Shown: one piece after another, positions 8,333 through 16,584 of the stretch
How positions within the stretch are numbered: the first letter of the stretch is position 1
Layout of the letters: each line of letters opens with the position of its first letter
NCBI RefSeq assembly: GCF_050717515.1
Contig: NZ_JBOITL010000019.1
Coordinates: forward strand, 124,001-188,000
Direction of reading: 5' to 3'
DNA length: 64,000 bases
Source of the DNA: Clostridium_AD sp050717515
GTDB lineage: Bacteria > Bacillota > Clostridia > Clostridiales > Clostridiaceae
Position numbers and translations under genes: made by a program
Notes under the pieces: model-generated
Told to the model about the DNA's origin: nothing
Seen by the model: only the letters and a program-made list of their open reading frames with translations
Database searches by the model: none

Positions 8333-9259
8333 ATGCTTAAAGTGGTAAATATAAATAAAAAATATGGAGACTTTGAAGTTTTAAATGAGATATCCTTTGA
8401 AATAAAAAAAGGAACCATATATGGATTTTTAGGGCCTAATGGAGCAGGGAAATCTACAACCATGAATATACTTTCTGGATTAATTGATTTTAATGGTGGA
8501 GAGATATATTTAGACGGAGAAGATTTTAAAAAGAATAAACGAAGATTATTAAAAAAGGTGGGATACCTCCCACAAAATCCAGTATTTTACAATTACATGA
8601 ATGCTAATGAGTATCTTCACTTTATTGGTGAGATAGCTAATATGACAGAGAAAAATATAAGAATGAGAACTATAGAGATTTTAGACATTGTAAAGCTTAC
8701 AGAAGTAGCAAAGAGAAAAATAGGACAATATTCAGGTGGAATGAAGCAAAGACTAGGAATTGCGGTGGCACTATTTAATAAACCAGAAATAGTTTTTTTA
8801 GATGAGCCAACAGCTGCATTAGACCCTGAGGGAAGAATGGAAATACTAGAGTTTATTAAAGACTTGAAGTCAGAGGGAACCACTGTTTTTATCTCCACTC
8901 ACATTTTGAGCGATATAGAAAGAATTTGTGACCAGGTAAGTATCTTGGATAAAGGTAAAATACTAGTATCAGATAGTTTAGAGAATTTAAAGAATAAGTA
9001 TATTCAACCTATATTTGATATTGAGTTTGAAAAACACTGTGTAAAATTAGATAAAGTTCTTTTAGACTTAAAATGGGTAGAAAGTGTTTCAATAAATGAA
9101 AATAAGGCTTCTATCTATGTTAATAATTTAGATGTTGCTAAAGCTGAACTATTAAAAGTTCTTGTGCAGGAAGAAAATACTATTTTATCTTATAATTTAA
9201 GAAAAAGTAATCTTGAAGATATTTTTATAAGGTTGGTGAATGAAAATGACAACATTTAA
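8333..9259 (+). CDS. yxlF: ABC transporter ATP-binding protein, YxlF-like
   Basis: About 308 aa. The ABC domain holds Walker A GPNGAGKST, Q-loop LPQNPVFY, signature YSGGMKQRLGIA, Walker B EIVFLDEPTAALDPEG and H-loop STHILSD. The ~90-residue C-terminal extension is typical of exporter ATPases of the drug/bacitracin type (DrrA/CcmA class). ATG at 8333 is chosen because the domain begins right there; a GTG at 8324 overlaps the previous stop. It should energise the permease encoded next, exporting an envelope-active compound or lipid. Confidence 0.88.
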   Translation: MLKVVNINKKYGDFEVLNEISFEIKKGTIYGFLGPNGAGKSTTMNILSGLIDFNGGEIYLDGEDFKKNKRRLLKKVGYLPQNPVFYNYMNANEYLHFIGEIANMTEKNIRMRTIEILDIVKLTEVAKRKIGQYSGGMKQRLGIAVALFNKPEIVFLDEPTAALDPEGRMEILEFIKDLKSEGTTVFISTHILSDIERICDQVSILDKGKILVSDSLENLKNKYIQPIFDIEFEKHCVKLDKVLLDLKWVESVSINENKASIYVNNLDVAKAELLKVLVQEENTILSYNLRKSNLEDIFIRLVNENDNI

Positions 9260-10001
9260 GGCTTATTTTAAGAAAGAAATAATGGAATCTAAAAGACAAT
9301 ATAGGTATATAATACTTGCTGTAGGAATAATGGCTTTTGCTATTTTAGATCCATTTATGTTAAAGTTACTTCCAAAAATATTGGAAAAACAATTACAAGG
9401 AGATTTAAGTTCGCTTTTTGTTGCTACGCCTAAGAGTGCTATTAATAATTATATTAAGGATCTTTTTCAAATCGGAAACTTATTTATTATATTCACCTTG
9501 GCAAGTACTTTAAATGATGAGGTAAATGGAGAAAAACTCGTGTTCGCATATTCTAAAGGAAGTGTGCCAATTGGCATAGTGCTTGCTAAAATAGTTCATT
9601 ATACTATTGTGGTAATAATACTAACCTTTATAGGATTTTTAACTTGTTATTATTATGGTAGCATTCTGTTACAAGGAGAAAAGGCTAGTCTATCAGGTAT
9701 TATGAGTTCTGCTCTTTTAATGTCCCTATATTATTTTTTTAATATTGCGTTGGTAACACTTTTTAGCAGTTTTGTGAAAAAAGGTATTACAGCAGGTTTT
9801 ATAACTCTCATGATAACTTTCACAAATGCTGCACTTGTAAATTTAAATACAATAGGAAAGTTTATGCCATACAAGTTAGTAGAAGGGGCAAATTCATTTA
9901 CACTAGAAAATTATTTTTATACTATAGCATTTTCAATTATTTGTAGCATACTCTTTATTATAGTTACTATTTTTAATATGAACAAAGTTGAGGTAATATA
10001 A
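9240..10001 (+). CDS. yxlG: ABC-2 type permease, YxlG-like
   Basis: 253 aa with about six hydrophobic helices. It has an N-terminal cytoplasmic segment (FKKEIMESKRQYRY), a helix at ~20-45, a periplasmic-type loop (~50-95), and then helices at ~97-115, 126-150, 160-182, 190-210 and 225-248. This is the ABC-2 membrane architecture. It overlaps the ATPase gene by 20 bases, so translation is coupled. Last gene of the sigma operon; substrate unknown. Confidence 0.82.
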   Translation: MKMTTFKAYFKKEIMESKRQYRYIILAVGIMAFAILDPFMLKLLPKILEKQLQGDLSSLFVATPKSAINNYIKDLFQIGNLFIIFTLASTLNDEVNGEKLVFAYSKGSVPIGIVLAKIVHYTIVVIILTFIGFLTCYYYGSILLQGEKASLSGIMSSALLMSLYYFFNIALVTLFSSFVKKGITAGFITLMITFTNAALVNLNTIGKFMPYKLVEGANSFTLENYFYTIAFSIICSILFIIVTIFNMNKVEVI

Positions 10002-10048
10002 TTTAAATGGACTTAACAAGGTTTACTATTCCGAATTTTTATTAAATA

Positions 10049-10077
10049 TTGACATTAATGTAAAAATTAATTATAAT
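10049..10077 (+). promoter_or_regulatory. Consensus SigA promoter
   Basis: TTGACA (10049-10054), exactly 17 bases, TATAAT (10072-10077): a perfect match to the vegetative consensus. It gives a leader of about 100 bases before the small Lys-rich gene at 10185. Confidence 0.88.
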
Positions 10078-10184
10078 ATTTATATAGCACCTGCTTAATT
10101 AAAAGTAGAGCAAAGAGAATACCTATTTGTAATTGTTATGTTACCTAAAACAAAAGGGATATCAAAACAAGGGGGGTATATATT

Positions 10185-10280
10185 ATGCCAGATAAGGGCA
10201 AAAGTAACGGTACTACTACTAAGAGCACTGGTAAAAAAGGTGAGAAAAAAGAACAAAAAAACAAAGGACCTAAAAAGTAA
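10185..10280 (+). CDS. 31-aa lysine-rich small protein
   Basis: ATG at 10185 follows GGGGGG at eight bases. The product starts MPDKGKSNGTTTKSTGKKG and ends KGPKK, almost entirely Lys, Gly, Thr and Ser, strongly basic and without hydrophobic residues. It is bounded by a perfect promoter and its own terminator three bases after the stop, so the unit is a genuine short transcript. Low-complexity basic composition suggests a disordered nucleic-acid-binding or spore-type peptide; function unknown. The RNA itself could be the product. Confidence 0.65.
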   Translation: MPDKGKSNGTTTKSTGKKGEKKEQKNKGPKK

Positions 10281-10282
10281 AA

Positions 10283-10317
10283 AAAATTCCTGAGCTTAAA
10301 GAGTTCAGGAATTTTTT
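10283..10317 (+). terminator. Intrinsic terminator of the small Lys-rich gene
   Basis: Stem AAAAATTCCTGA / TCAGGAATTTTT with T tract, directly after the stop at 10280. Confidence 0.9.
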
Positions 10318-10631
10318 ATTTTTCACTAGTGAAATATGATTATAATTATATGTTTTTTTAAAATAAAACATTAAATCATCACCTGCGGTTCTGAAATGTC
10401 CTTAAAACAATAAAATTATCAGTAAATTTACAAAATATAAGATAAAAACGGTTGTAATAAATCAATTTTAAAATCATAATTAATAATAGGTTTAGTAAAT
10501 AATATAATAACCACTAATTTATGGTTACTTGCGTAAAAGCAGAATAAATCAGAGGGAATTGTAATCTACTGTAGAATATAGATAAGTATATGTTTTAGTA
10601 AAAGCATATAAAGGAGTTGAATCTAATTAGC
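10318..10631 (+). other. Gene-free leader of the GTPase/tubulin locus
   Basis: About 310 AT-rich bases between a terminator and the first gene of the 18-kb locus. It must hold the operon promoter, but no clear -35/-10 pair can be chosen. A small hairpin AACCACTAATTTATGGTT lies near 10510. AAGGAG at 10611-10616 is the ribosome site. No coding potential seen. Confidence 0.5.
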
Positions 10632-11657
10632 ATGGAAATTAAGTATAAAGAAATTAATGATTTAAAAGAGGAGATAGAGATAATTCTTTCTATCAAAGAT
10701 GAACTATCAAATGAAGAAATAAACAACTTTGTGGATTCCTTTCCTTCATTAACAGAAAAAGAAATAAGGGGAACGATTGCTGAAATAACTAATAATAATG
10801 AATACTTAATAGAGGAAGTAAATATAGAAGAGCAGCTTGAAGAAAAACAAATTAATATGCAAAATAAAGCCTTTAAAAAAAGCGAGATAACTGAGATTGA
10901 AGCAATAAAAGGAGAAGAAGAAGAAGAAGCTCAGCAAATCATAATAAATAGAATTCAAGACAGTGAACCTGAACCCGAAATACAAATAGAAACTGTAGAG
11001 GAATTAAATTCTACGTTAATAGACATAGCAGCCATAGTGGGTGAAGTTAAACATAATCAATTGTGCTTGCAATGGCAATGGCCAGAAAAAGCAAATAAGA
11101 TTAAGGTAATTTATAGAGGAGATAGCTTTGCTAAAAGTGCAGAGGATTCATCAGCAGTGGCTAGCATAATAAAAAGAGAAAAAGATGAAAGTACAGGAAC
11201 ATTTGTCATCGACAGGATACCAGAAGGGAACTATTATTTCACTATTTATGTTATGGCAGAAATGAATGATAAGATTTTTTATTCAGAAGGCAAGAGGCGA
11301 CTTATGGTGAGTAAAAAGCCTATTGAAATATATTATGATTTGAAAATAAAAAGAAGTTTACTGGGCAAACTTAAATCAGCAGAAATTATGTTTAGTATGG
11401 AAGAGAAGGGGGAAATTAAATTACCGGCTATTACGGTAATAGGCAAAAAAGGCAATATGCCAATTCAAAAATCAGATGGTGATGATATATGTACTTTTAA
11501 TGATGTGGTAATAAGTAAAAATAAGCCCTGTGTTTTTGAATTCCCGTTAGAGTCTATAAAAAACAATATGTACATAAAGTTATTTGTGATGAATGATAAA
11601 GAAAGTACAAGGTATAGGATAATATCTCCAGCTAGAGAAAAACTTTATTTTAAATAA
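10632..11657 (+). CDS. Beta-sandwich accessory protein of the GTPase/tubulin locus (first copy)
   Basis: About 341 aa, family not recognised. The N-terminal ~120 residues are acidic and helical (runs of E, e.g. IKGEEEEEAQQ). Two beta-rich stretches follow. The first (about 130-215) has CLQWQWPEKANKIKVIYRGDSFAKS and the Fn3-like ending IPEGNYYFTIYVMAE. The second (about 225-341) has GKLKSAEIMFSMEE, LPAITVIGKKGNMPIQKSDGD. The W-x-W start and the 'P-I-x-K-x-D-G' segment recur in the protein at 25567, so the two are paralogues. Start uncertain: a TTG at 10617 abuts AAGGAG, so ATG at 10632 is preferred. First gene of the eleven-gene set. Confidence 0.72.
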   Translation: MEIKYKEINDLKEEIEIILSIKDELSNEEINNFVDSFPSLTEKEIRGTIAEITNNNEYLIEEVNIEEQLEEKQINMQNKAFKKSEITEIEAIKGEEEEEAQQIIINRIQDSEPEPEIQIETVEELNSTLIDIAAIVGEVKHNQLCLQWQWPEKANKIKVIYRGDSFAKSAEDSSAVASIIKREKDESTGTFVIDRIPEGNYYFTIYVMAEMNDKIFYSEGKRRLMVSKKPIEIYYDLKIKRSLLGKLKSAEIMFSMEEKGEIKLPAITVIGKKGNMPIQKSDGDDICTFNDVVISKNKPCVFEFPLESIKNNMYIKLFVMNDKESTRYRIISPAREKLYFK

Positions 11658-11696
11658 TTGTTATCTACTAGATGGAACTACTAGGAGGCATGAAAT

Positions 11697-12869
11697 ATGA
11701 ACTTATTAAAAAAATCTACTTATATATGTCCATTTTGTTTTACAGAACATAAATTAAGCGAAGTTAATTTTATATGTAAAAATGAACCAAATAAATGTGA
11801 AAATGCGAAAAAAGAAATTGTGATGGTTCCAGATTCTAATGAAGGAAAAAATATTATGCCAAGGGACATGGTGTGCGATTCATGTGAGGAGAACACAAAT
11901 GTGAAGGTTTGTCCTACATGCAGTGCAGAACTTCCCTATACTATAGGTGAATATAAAGATTTGATTTTTGCAGTAATAGGTGCTAAGGAAGCAGGGAAGA
12001 GTCATTATATTGCAGTGCTTATAGATAAAATAATGAATGAAATTGGTGCTGCATTTAATTGCAGTCTGCAAGCCATTAACGATGCGACTATAACAAGATA
12101 TCGCAATGATTTTTATTATCCAGTGTTTAGAAGCAAAGAAATAATTAGAGTTACACATTCAGCGAAAACTGATGCAACAGTTAGTCAGCCGCTTATATAT
12201 ACTTTAGCGTTTAGAGAGACAAGCATCTTTGGTGGTCTTTTAAAAAGCAAGAGAATAAGTAATGTAGTGACAATAGCTTTTTTTGATACTGCAGGCGAGG
12301 ATTTGAATGAAGAAGACACTATGAAGTCGGTAAATAAGTATATATACAATTCCTCTGGTATTATCTTTTTACTAGACCCACTTCAACTTACTAATGTACG
12401 AAATTCTCTTCCAGAGGGAACCCCACTGCCAGAACAGAATACTGAAATTGAGGATTTGCTTTCAAGAACAGCCAATCTTATAAGACGTGCAAAAGATAAG
12501 AAAATGACTCAACTTATAGATATACCAGTGGCAGTGGCATTTTCAAAAATGGATGCGGTGGAATGCTTGCTAGATCCAGCTAGTTGTATTAATTATCCCA
12601 GTAAACACATTGCTGCAGGTAAATTCCATATTGCAGATTTTGAGGATGTAAATGGTTCAATGGAATCCCTTGTAAGAAGTTGGGGTGGAGAAAATTTTGC
12701 TAATCAGCTTAGTTCAAATTTTAAGGAGTTTGCTTATTTTGGAATAACTGCCTTAGGATGTAGCCCGGACAGTAACAGTATTAAAAATTTAAGACCTAAT
12801 AGAGTTGAAGACCCATTTTTATGGTTACTTTGGAAACATAAGCTTATAAAATCAGAAAAGAGAAAGTGA
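11697..12869 (+). CDS. Zn-ribbon TRAFAC-class GTPase (double-GTPase family), copy 1
   Basis: 390 aa. The N terminus has two Cys clusters (C11/C14 and C27; C60/C63 and C72/C75), an apparent zinc ribbon. The GTPase domain follows: P-loop GAKEAGKSH (95-103), switch II with IAFFDTAGED (~193-202), the hydrophobic strand GIIFLLDPLQL, and VAFSKMD (~280-286) in place of NKxD. It resembles the 'DO-GTPase' family that Pfam links with GTPase-associated protein 1; that match is from memory. The GAP1-like partner begins 10 bases downstream and both recur as a pair at 26273/27558. Probably a nucleotide switch for the membrane/tubulin machinery (inference). Confidence 0.82.
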   Translation: MNLLKKSTYICPFCFTEHKLSEVNFICKNEPNKCENAKKEIVMVPDSNEGKNIMPRDMVCDSCEENTNVKVCPTCSAELPYTIGEYKDLIFAVIGAKEAGKSHYIAVLIDKIMNEIGAAFNCSLQAINDATITRYRNDFYYPVFRSKEIIRVTHSAKTDATVSQPLIYTLAFRETSIFGGLLKSKRISNVVTIAFFDTAGEDLNEEDTMKSVNKYIYNSSGIIFLLDPLQLTNVRNSLPEGTPLPEQNTEIEDLLSRTANLIRRAKDKKMTQLIDIPVAVAFSKMDAVECLLDPASCINYPSKHIAAGKFHIADFEDVNGSMESLVRSWGGENFANQLSSNFKEFAYFGITALGCSPDSNSIKNLRPNRVEDPFLWLLWKHKLIKSEKRK

Positions 12870-12879
12870 GGAAAGAGAC

Positions 12880-15567
12880 ATGAAAGTGCAGCAATTGTAT
12901 TATACCTCATGTAGAAAAGGGCTTTCCACAGGAATGGGATTTCAAACCTACTCCGTATCTGAGGGCATTACAGAGGCTGAAAAAAAGGAAATAGAGAGTT
13001 ACTGTGTGTATGTTCCACCTAGCAATCTTCCTAGTCAACCTACTAAAGATGAAATAGATAAATTATTTCCAATAGCTTTTTCATACTTTATTCTGGAAAA
13101 TGGGAAACAAGCAGTATGCCAAGCTAAATATATAGGAAAAGATTATAGTGGACGCTTTGGAAACTATTTTTGTCATGTTTTATTGTTTGAAAAGGGAGAG
13201 ATGCCTTTTCATCCTATACAGATATATGGCTCAGATGTTTTTAAAAATCATTTAACTGAAAGAGAAGAAAATGCCGAGCAAATAGAGTCTTTGCAAGTAT
13301 TACAGCAGCTGCCTTTAGTAGATTTTATCACATTGGAGAGTGTATCAGAATTTCTAAAAGGAGCTTCTGTTACAAAAAGAAGTAAGAGCTTTAAAAATAT
13401 GATGGATGCAGTTATTGAGTATCACAAAGAACATAAAAAAATTATTTTTTGCGATACTAATGAGAACAATGCTTACTGGATAGCTGCTGCTCAAATGTGT
13501 CTTCCTTTAAAACTTTCTAAGTTACTAACATTTACGACCTATAGCAATGATTGTGAAAATACAAATTACATTATTTGCGGTTCATCAGTGGAAGGAACTA
13601 AAATTAATTTTAAGGATTGTAATAATATTTATAAATATAATGTATTTGATTTTATAAATGGATATAGTAGCGATTTGAATCATGACTTTAAATTTTCCAA
13701 ATTAGCACAGGTAGGGCTTTCAATATCAAAAGATAGTCTGTTACCATTTATAGATTTCATAGATAAATTTGATTATGAGGTGTTAGATGATGAAATAGAC
13801 GATTGTCTGTATCTTTACAATATGGCAAAAAAAGGTATCGAAAAAATGGATACAGATAGTATAATAAAGGGAATAGACTTTGTTAATAACTATGGTTCTA
13901 TAGACACCTGTAAGCAGATTTTTATACAGATAGAACCTATGCTTAAAAAAATAAGTGGAGAAGTGGATATACATAGTGCAGAGGTTATTTCAAAATTTTT
14001 ATTTAACATAGCAATAAGAACAAAAAATGAAATTTATATAAAGAATGCCTTTGAGTTCTTTTTTGATGCTCTTTATTTTATGGTGGTAGATAGAGAAAAT
14101 ATTCAATTAGAAGAAATAATAGAATTGCATGACAAAATCAGAGCTATAAATAGTAATAAGATAGATGAGTTTATAACTTATTCCTTTGATTCTTATAGAA
14201 TAGATGAATTGTACATTTATATGGAAGGGGCAAAGGCAAGACATGCTCAGTTTTATTTATATACACTGTTTGGAAATTTCATTTTTTATAGCTATAGGAC
14301 ATGCAGTATTATTAGTTGGAAAAGCATAATTACAAATACTGCACTAGTGAAATTTATTGATAGATGTATTGATATTTTAAGTTTTAACAAAGATGAAATG
14401 AAATATATAACTAAGTCTATTTACAAGAATGAGGAGTATTTTTCAAATTTTATAATTATGTGTTATAAAAATGCTGCAGTAAATGAGGCTGCTGAAAAAG
14501 AAAAAATAGTGCTGCAACTTTTAAAGGAAGCAAAACAAGAGAATGATGAAACTTGGTTTTTGAAAATTAGAAATATTCTAAATGAAATAGATGGTGGTGA
14601 AGAGCTATTGTTTAGATATTTTGTGCATGAACTTAATTGTGCACAGGATAAGAGTGAATATTTTTGGGGTTATTGCCATTCGGTTTTTAATAAAACACCT
14701 AGATATAAACGAAAATATTTTTCCAAAGCTGCTATGGAATTCTTGAATAATTTAGAGAATAGTATGGAAATTTCAAATGAATCCTTTGAAATTCTTAAAT
14801 TTATATTAAATCATTGCTTAAAAACTACTATAGATGAATCTTTATTATATAATTTAATTAACAACTTTGAAAAGCAATTAGGGGCTGCATATCCAGAAGA
14901 AGAAATCGCAATAATTATTCCAGCTATAAAAGACCTTAAAAATTCAAGGGACATTATAACTGAGCCAGATGTTACAGGGCTTATTTGTTTTGGAATGAAC
15001 CTTGAGAAGGGCACAAACGTAATAAAAACAGTATGTGGAAAGGTTAAATTAAACTTCGATTGTATGGACAGACATACCTACAGAAAATATATATGTTGGT
15101 ATTTATCTAATATATACATAAATGGCGTAAATGAAGATTTAAAAGTGGATTATCAAAGGATAACTGATACTACCTGCCTAGGAGCCTATGAAGAAATATA
15201 TTATGAAGCACTTTTAAAAACCTTAGAAGATATATTAAATGAAGAAAAAATCTATAAAAAAAATTTAAAAGATAACAAATTAGAAGGATATGAAGTGTTT
15301 TTTGATTTTCTAATTTATCTATTTAGAAATATAGATGACTTTCCAAAGTATATAATTGAAAATATTACTAATAAAATAATTAATATTTTAAGTAATAGGT
15401 CCCTGAGAGAAATGAAAAAATATGAAAATTATATGATTGATGTGATGAGTGGAATGAGAAATAAATCAATGATAAGTAGGCCATGGAATAGTATACGTAA
15501 AAAAGTTCATGAGGATAGAGGGAATTCTATATTTCAAAGAGGAATAAACAAGTTTATTGGTAAATAG
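12880..15567 (+). CDS. GTPase-associated protein 1 (GAP1-N2-like), long form
   Basis: 895 aa. The N-terminal ~160 residues carry the family pattern: QQLYYTSCRKGLSTGMGFQ, a Tyr-rich strand ESYCVYVPPSN, and YIGKDYSGRFGNYFCHVLLF. The same pattern opens the protein at 27558 (QQHYYTRDKKGLYS..GKDYTGQRNRYFTHDYV). A middle domain with FCDTNENNAYWIAAAQMCLPLKLSKLLTFTTY follows. The long C-terminal part (about 290-895) is helical and may be a repeat scaffold. No catalytic motif recognised. Family knowledge: GAP1 proteins accompany this GTPase class in predicted conflict or signalling systems. Cytosolic. Confidence 0.78.
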   Translation: MKVQQLYYTSCRKGLSTGMGFQTYSVSEGITEAEKKEIESYCVYVPPSNLPSQPTKDEIDKLFPIAFSYFILENGKQAVCQAKYIGKDYSGRFGNYFCHVLLFEKGEMPFHPIQIYGSDVFKNHLTEREENAEQIESLQVLQQLPLVDFITLESVSEFLKGASVTKRSKSFKNMMDAVIEYHKEHKKIIFCDTNENNAYWIAAAQMCLPLKLSKLLTFTTYSNDCENTNYIICGSSVEGTKINFKDCNNIYKYNVFDFINGYSSDLNHDFKFSKLAQVGLSISKDSLLPFIDFIDKFDYEVLDDEIDDCLYLYNMAKKGIEKMDTDSIIKGIDFVNNYGSIDTCKQIFIQIEPMLKKISGEVDIHSAEVISKFLFNIAIRTKNEIYIKNAFEFFFDALYFMVVDRENIQLEEIIELHDKIRAINSNKIDEFITYSFDSYRIDELYIYMEGAKARHAQFYLYTLFGNFIFYSYRTCSIISWKSIITNTALVKFIDRCIDILSFNKDEMKYITKSIYKNEEYFSNFIIMCYKNAAVNEAAEKEKIVLQLLKEAKQENDETWFLKIRNILNEIDGGEELLFRYFVHELNCAQDKSEYFWGYCHSVFNKTPRYKRKYFSKAAMEFLNNLENSMEISNESFEILKFILNHCLKTTIDESLLYNLINNFEKQLGAAYPEEEIAIIIPAIKDLKNSRDIITEPDVTGLICFGMNLEKGTNVIKTVCGKVKLNFDCMDRHTYRKYICWYLSNIYINGVNEDLKVDYQRITDTTCLGAYEEIYYEALLKTLEDILNEEKIYKKNLKDNKLEGYEVFFDFLIYLFRNIDDFPKYIIENITNKIINILSNRSLREMKKYENYMIDVMSGMRNKSMISRPWNSIRKKVHEDRGNSIFQRGINKFIGK

Positions 15568-15598
15568 GAGAACATAGGTAAAATAAGGGGGACTGGGG

Positions 15599-16564
15599 TT
15601 GGAGTTTATTAATGGTATAATGCGATTTATTTACAAAGCAATAGTTTATCCTCCTAAGTTTATTTTCTATAAAATTATATATTTTATAGAAAAAAAATTA
15701 ATTAGTAAAAATTTATCAGATGTATGTGAAAAGTGTTATGAAAAAGTAACGCTGCCCTATTATGTCTGTCCAAGTTGCAATAATAGGTATGCGGCTCTTA
15801 TGCCTACTTTTAAGCATATTTTTTATTTTAAATGTAGTTGTGGTTATAAGTTGCCACTAACTGTACTAAACGGGAAAAATAAATTAAAAACCCTTTGTAG
15901 AGGGTGCAAAAATGAAGTCAAAATGAATAAGGTTAAAAAAATATGTATACCCATTATTGGAACAAACTCATCTATAAAAGAAAAGTTCATATACAATGTG
16001 CTTGATACTATAGAATGGAAATTTCAGAAGGCACCTTTTAAAGCCTATGTACCAACACCAAAAACTCAATATTTCTTTTTGGGAAAAAATAAAAAAAAAC
16101 CTTCAAGGAAAATTTATATTTTTGATACTAATGAAAGTGATTTAGTGTTAAGTGATAATTTAAAAAAGTATAGATACTTTAATTATTATAATGGAATAGT
16201 ATTTATAATTAACGGTGAAGAGTTTATAAATTCAGGTGAAGAGGTGGAAAATAACTTAACTTCAAATGACATACTAGATATATTTATTTTAAATCTTCAA
16301 AAAAATTTTGGGCTTAAGCCTGGAGAAATAATTAGTAGGCCAGTAGCATTTATAACTAACAATACTCTTAGAAACAACTGTAGTGATTATGCTAAGGAAA
16401 ATTTTAAATCTAAAATAGAAACCAATTTTAGTGATTATAGATTTTTTATCCTAGATAATTTTGATTTGACAGTGCAAAGTGAAAATAAAGCGAATTACCA
16501 TGAAGCAGAAGTATTTCAATGGATTTTAGGACAGGTGGATAATAAAATATTGCGTGGACTTTGA
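15599..16564 (+). CDS. Zn-ribbon GTPase paralogue without P-loop (pseudo-GTPase)
   Basis: 321 aa from a TTG with AAGGGGG upstream. An N-terminal amphipathic or membrane-facing helix (residues 5-35) is followed by four Cys pairs (C43/C46, C57/C60, C79/C81, C100/C103), i.e. zinc ribbons. The rest follows the neighbouring GTPase's strand order. At the P-loop position IPIIGTNSSIKEKF lacks GxxxxGK[ST]. IYIFDTNES stands for the FDTAGE switch II, then GIVFIING, then RPVAFITNN at the SKMD position. Probably an inactive structural or regulatory GTPase partner; this fold equivalence is my inference. Ends four bases past the first possible start of the vWA gene. Confidence 0.7.
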   Translation: MEFINGIMRFIYKAIVYPPKFIFYKIIYFIEKKLISKNLSDVCEKCYEKVTLPYYVCPSCNNRYAALMPTFKHIFYFKCSCGYKLPLTVLNGKNKLKTLCRGCKNEVKMNKVKKICIPIIGTNSSIKEKFIYNVLDTIEWKFQKAPFKAYVPTPKTQYFFLGKNKKKPSRKIYIFDTNESDLVLSDNLKKYRYFNYYNGIVFIINGEEFINSGEEVENNLTSNDILDIFILNLQKNFGLKPGEIISRPVAFITNNTLRNNCSDYAKENFKSKIETNFSDYRFFILDNFDLTVQSENKANYHEAEVFQWILGQVDNKILRGL

Positions 16565-16584
16565 TTAAAAAGGAGTTGAGTAAA

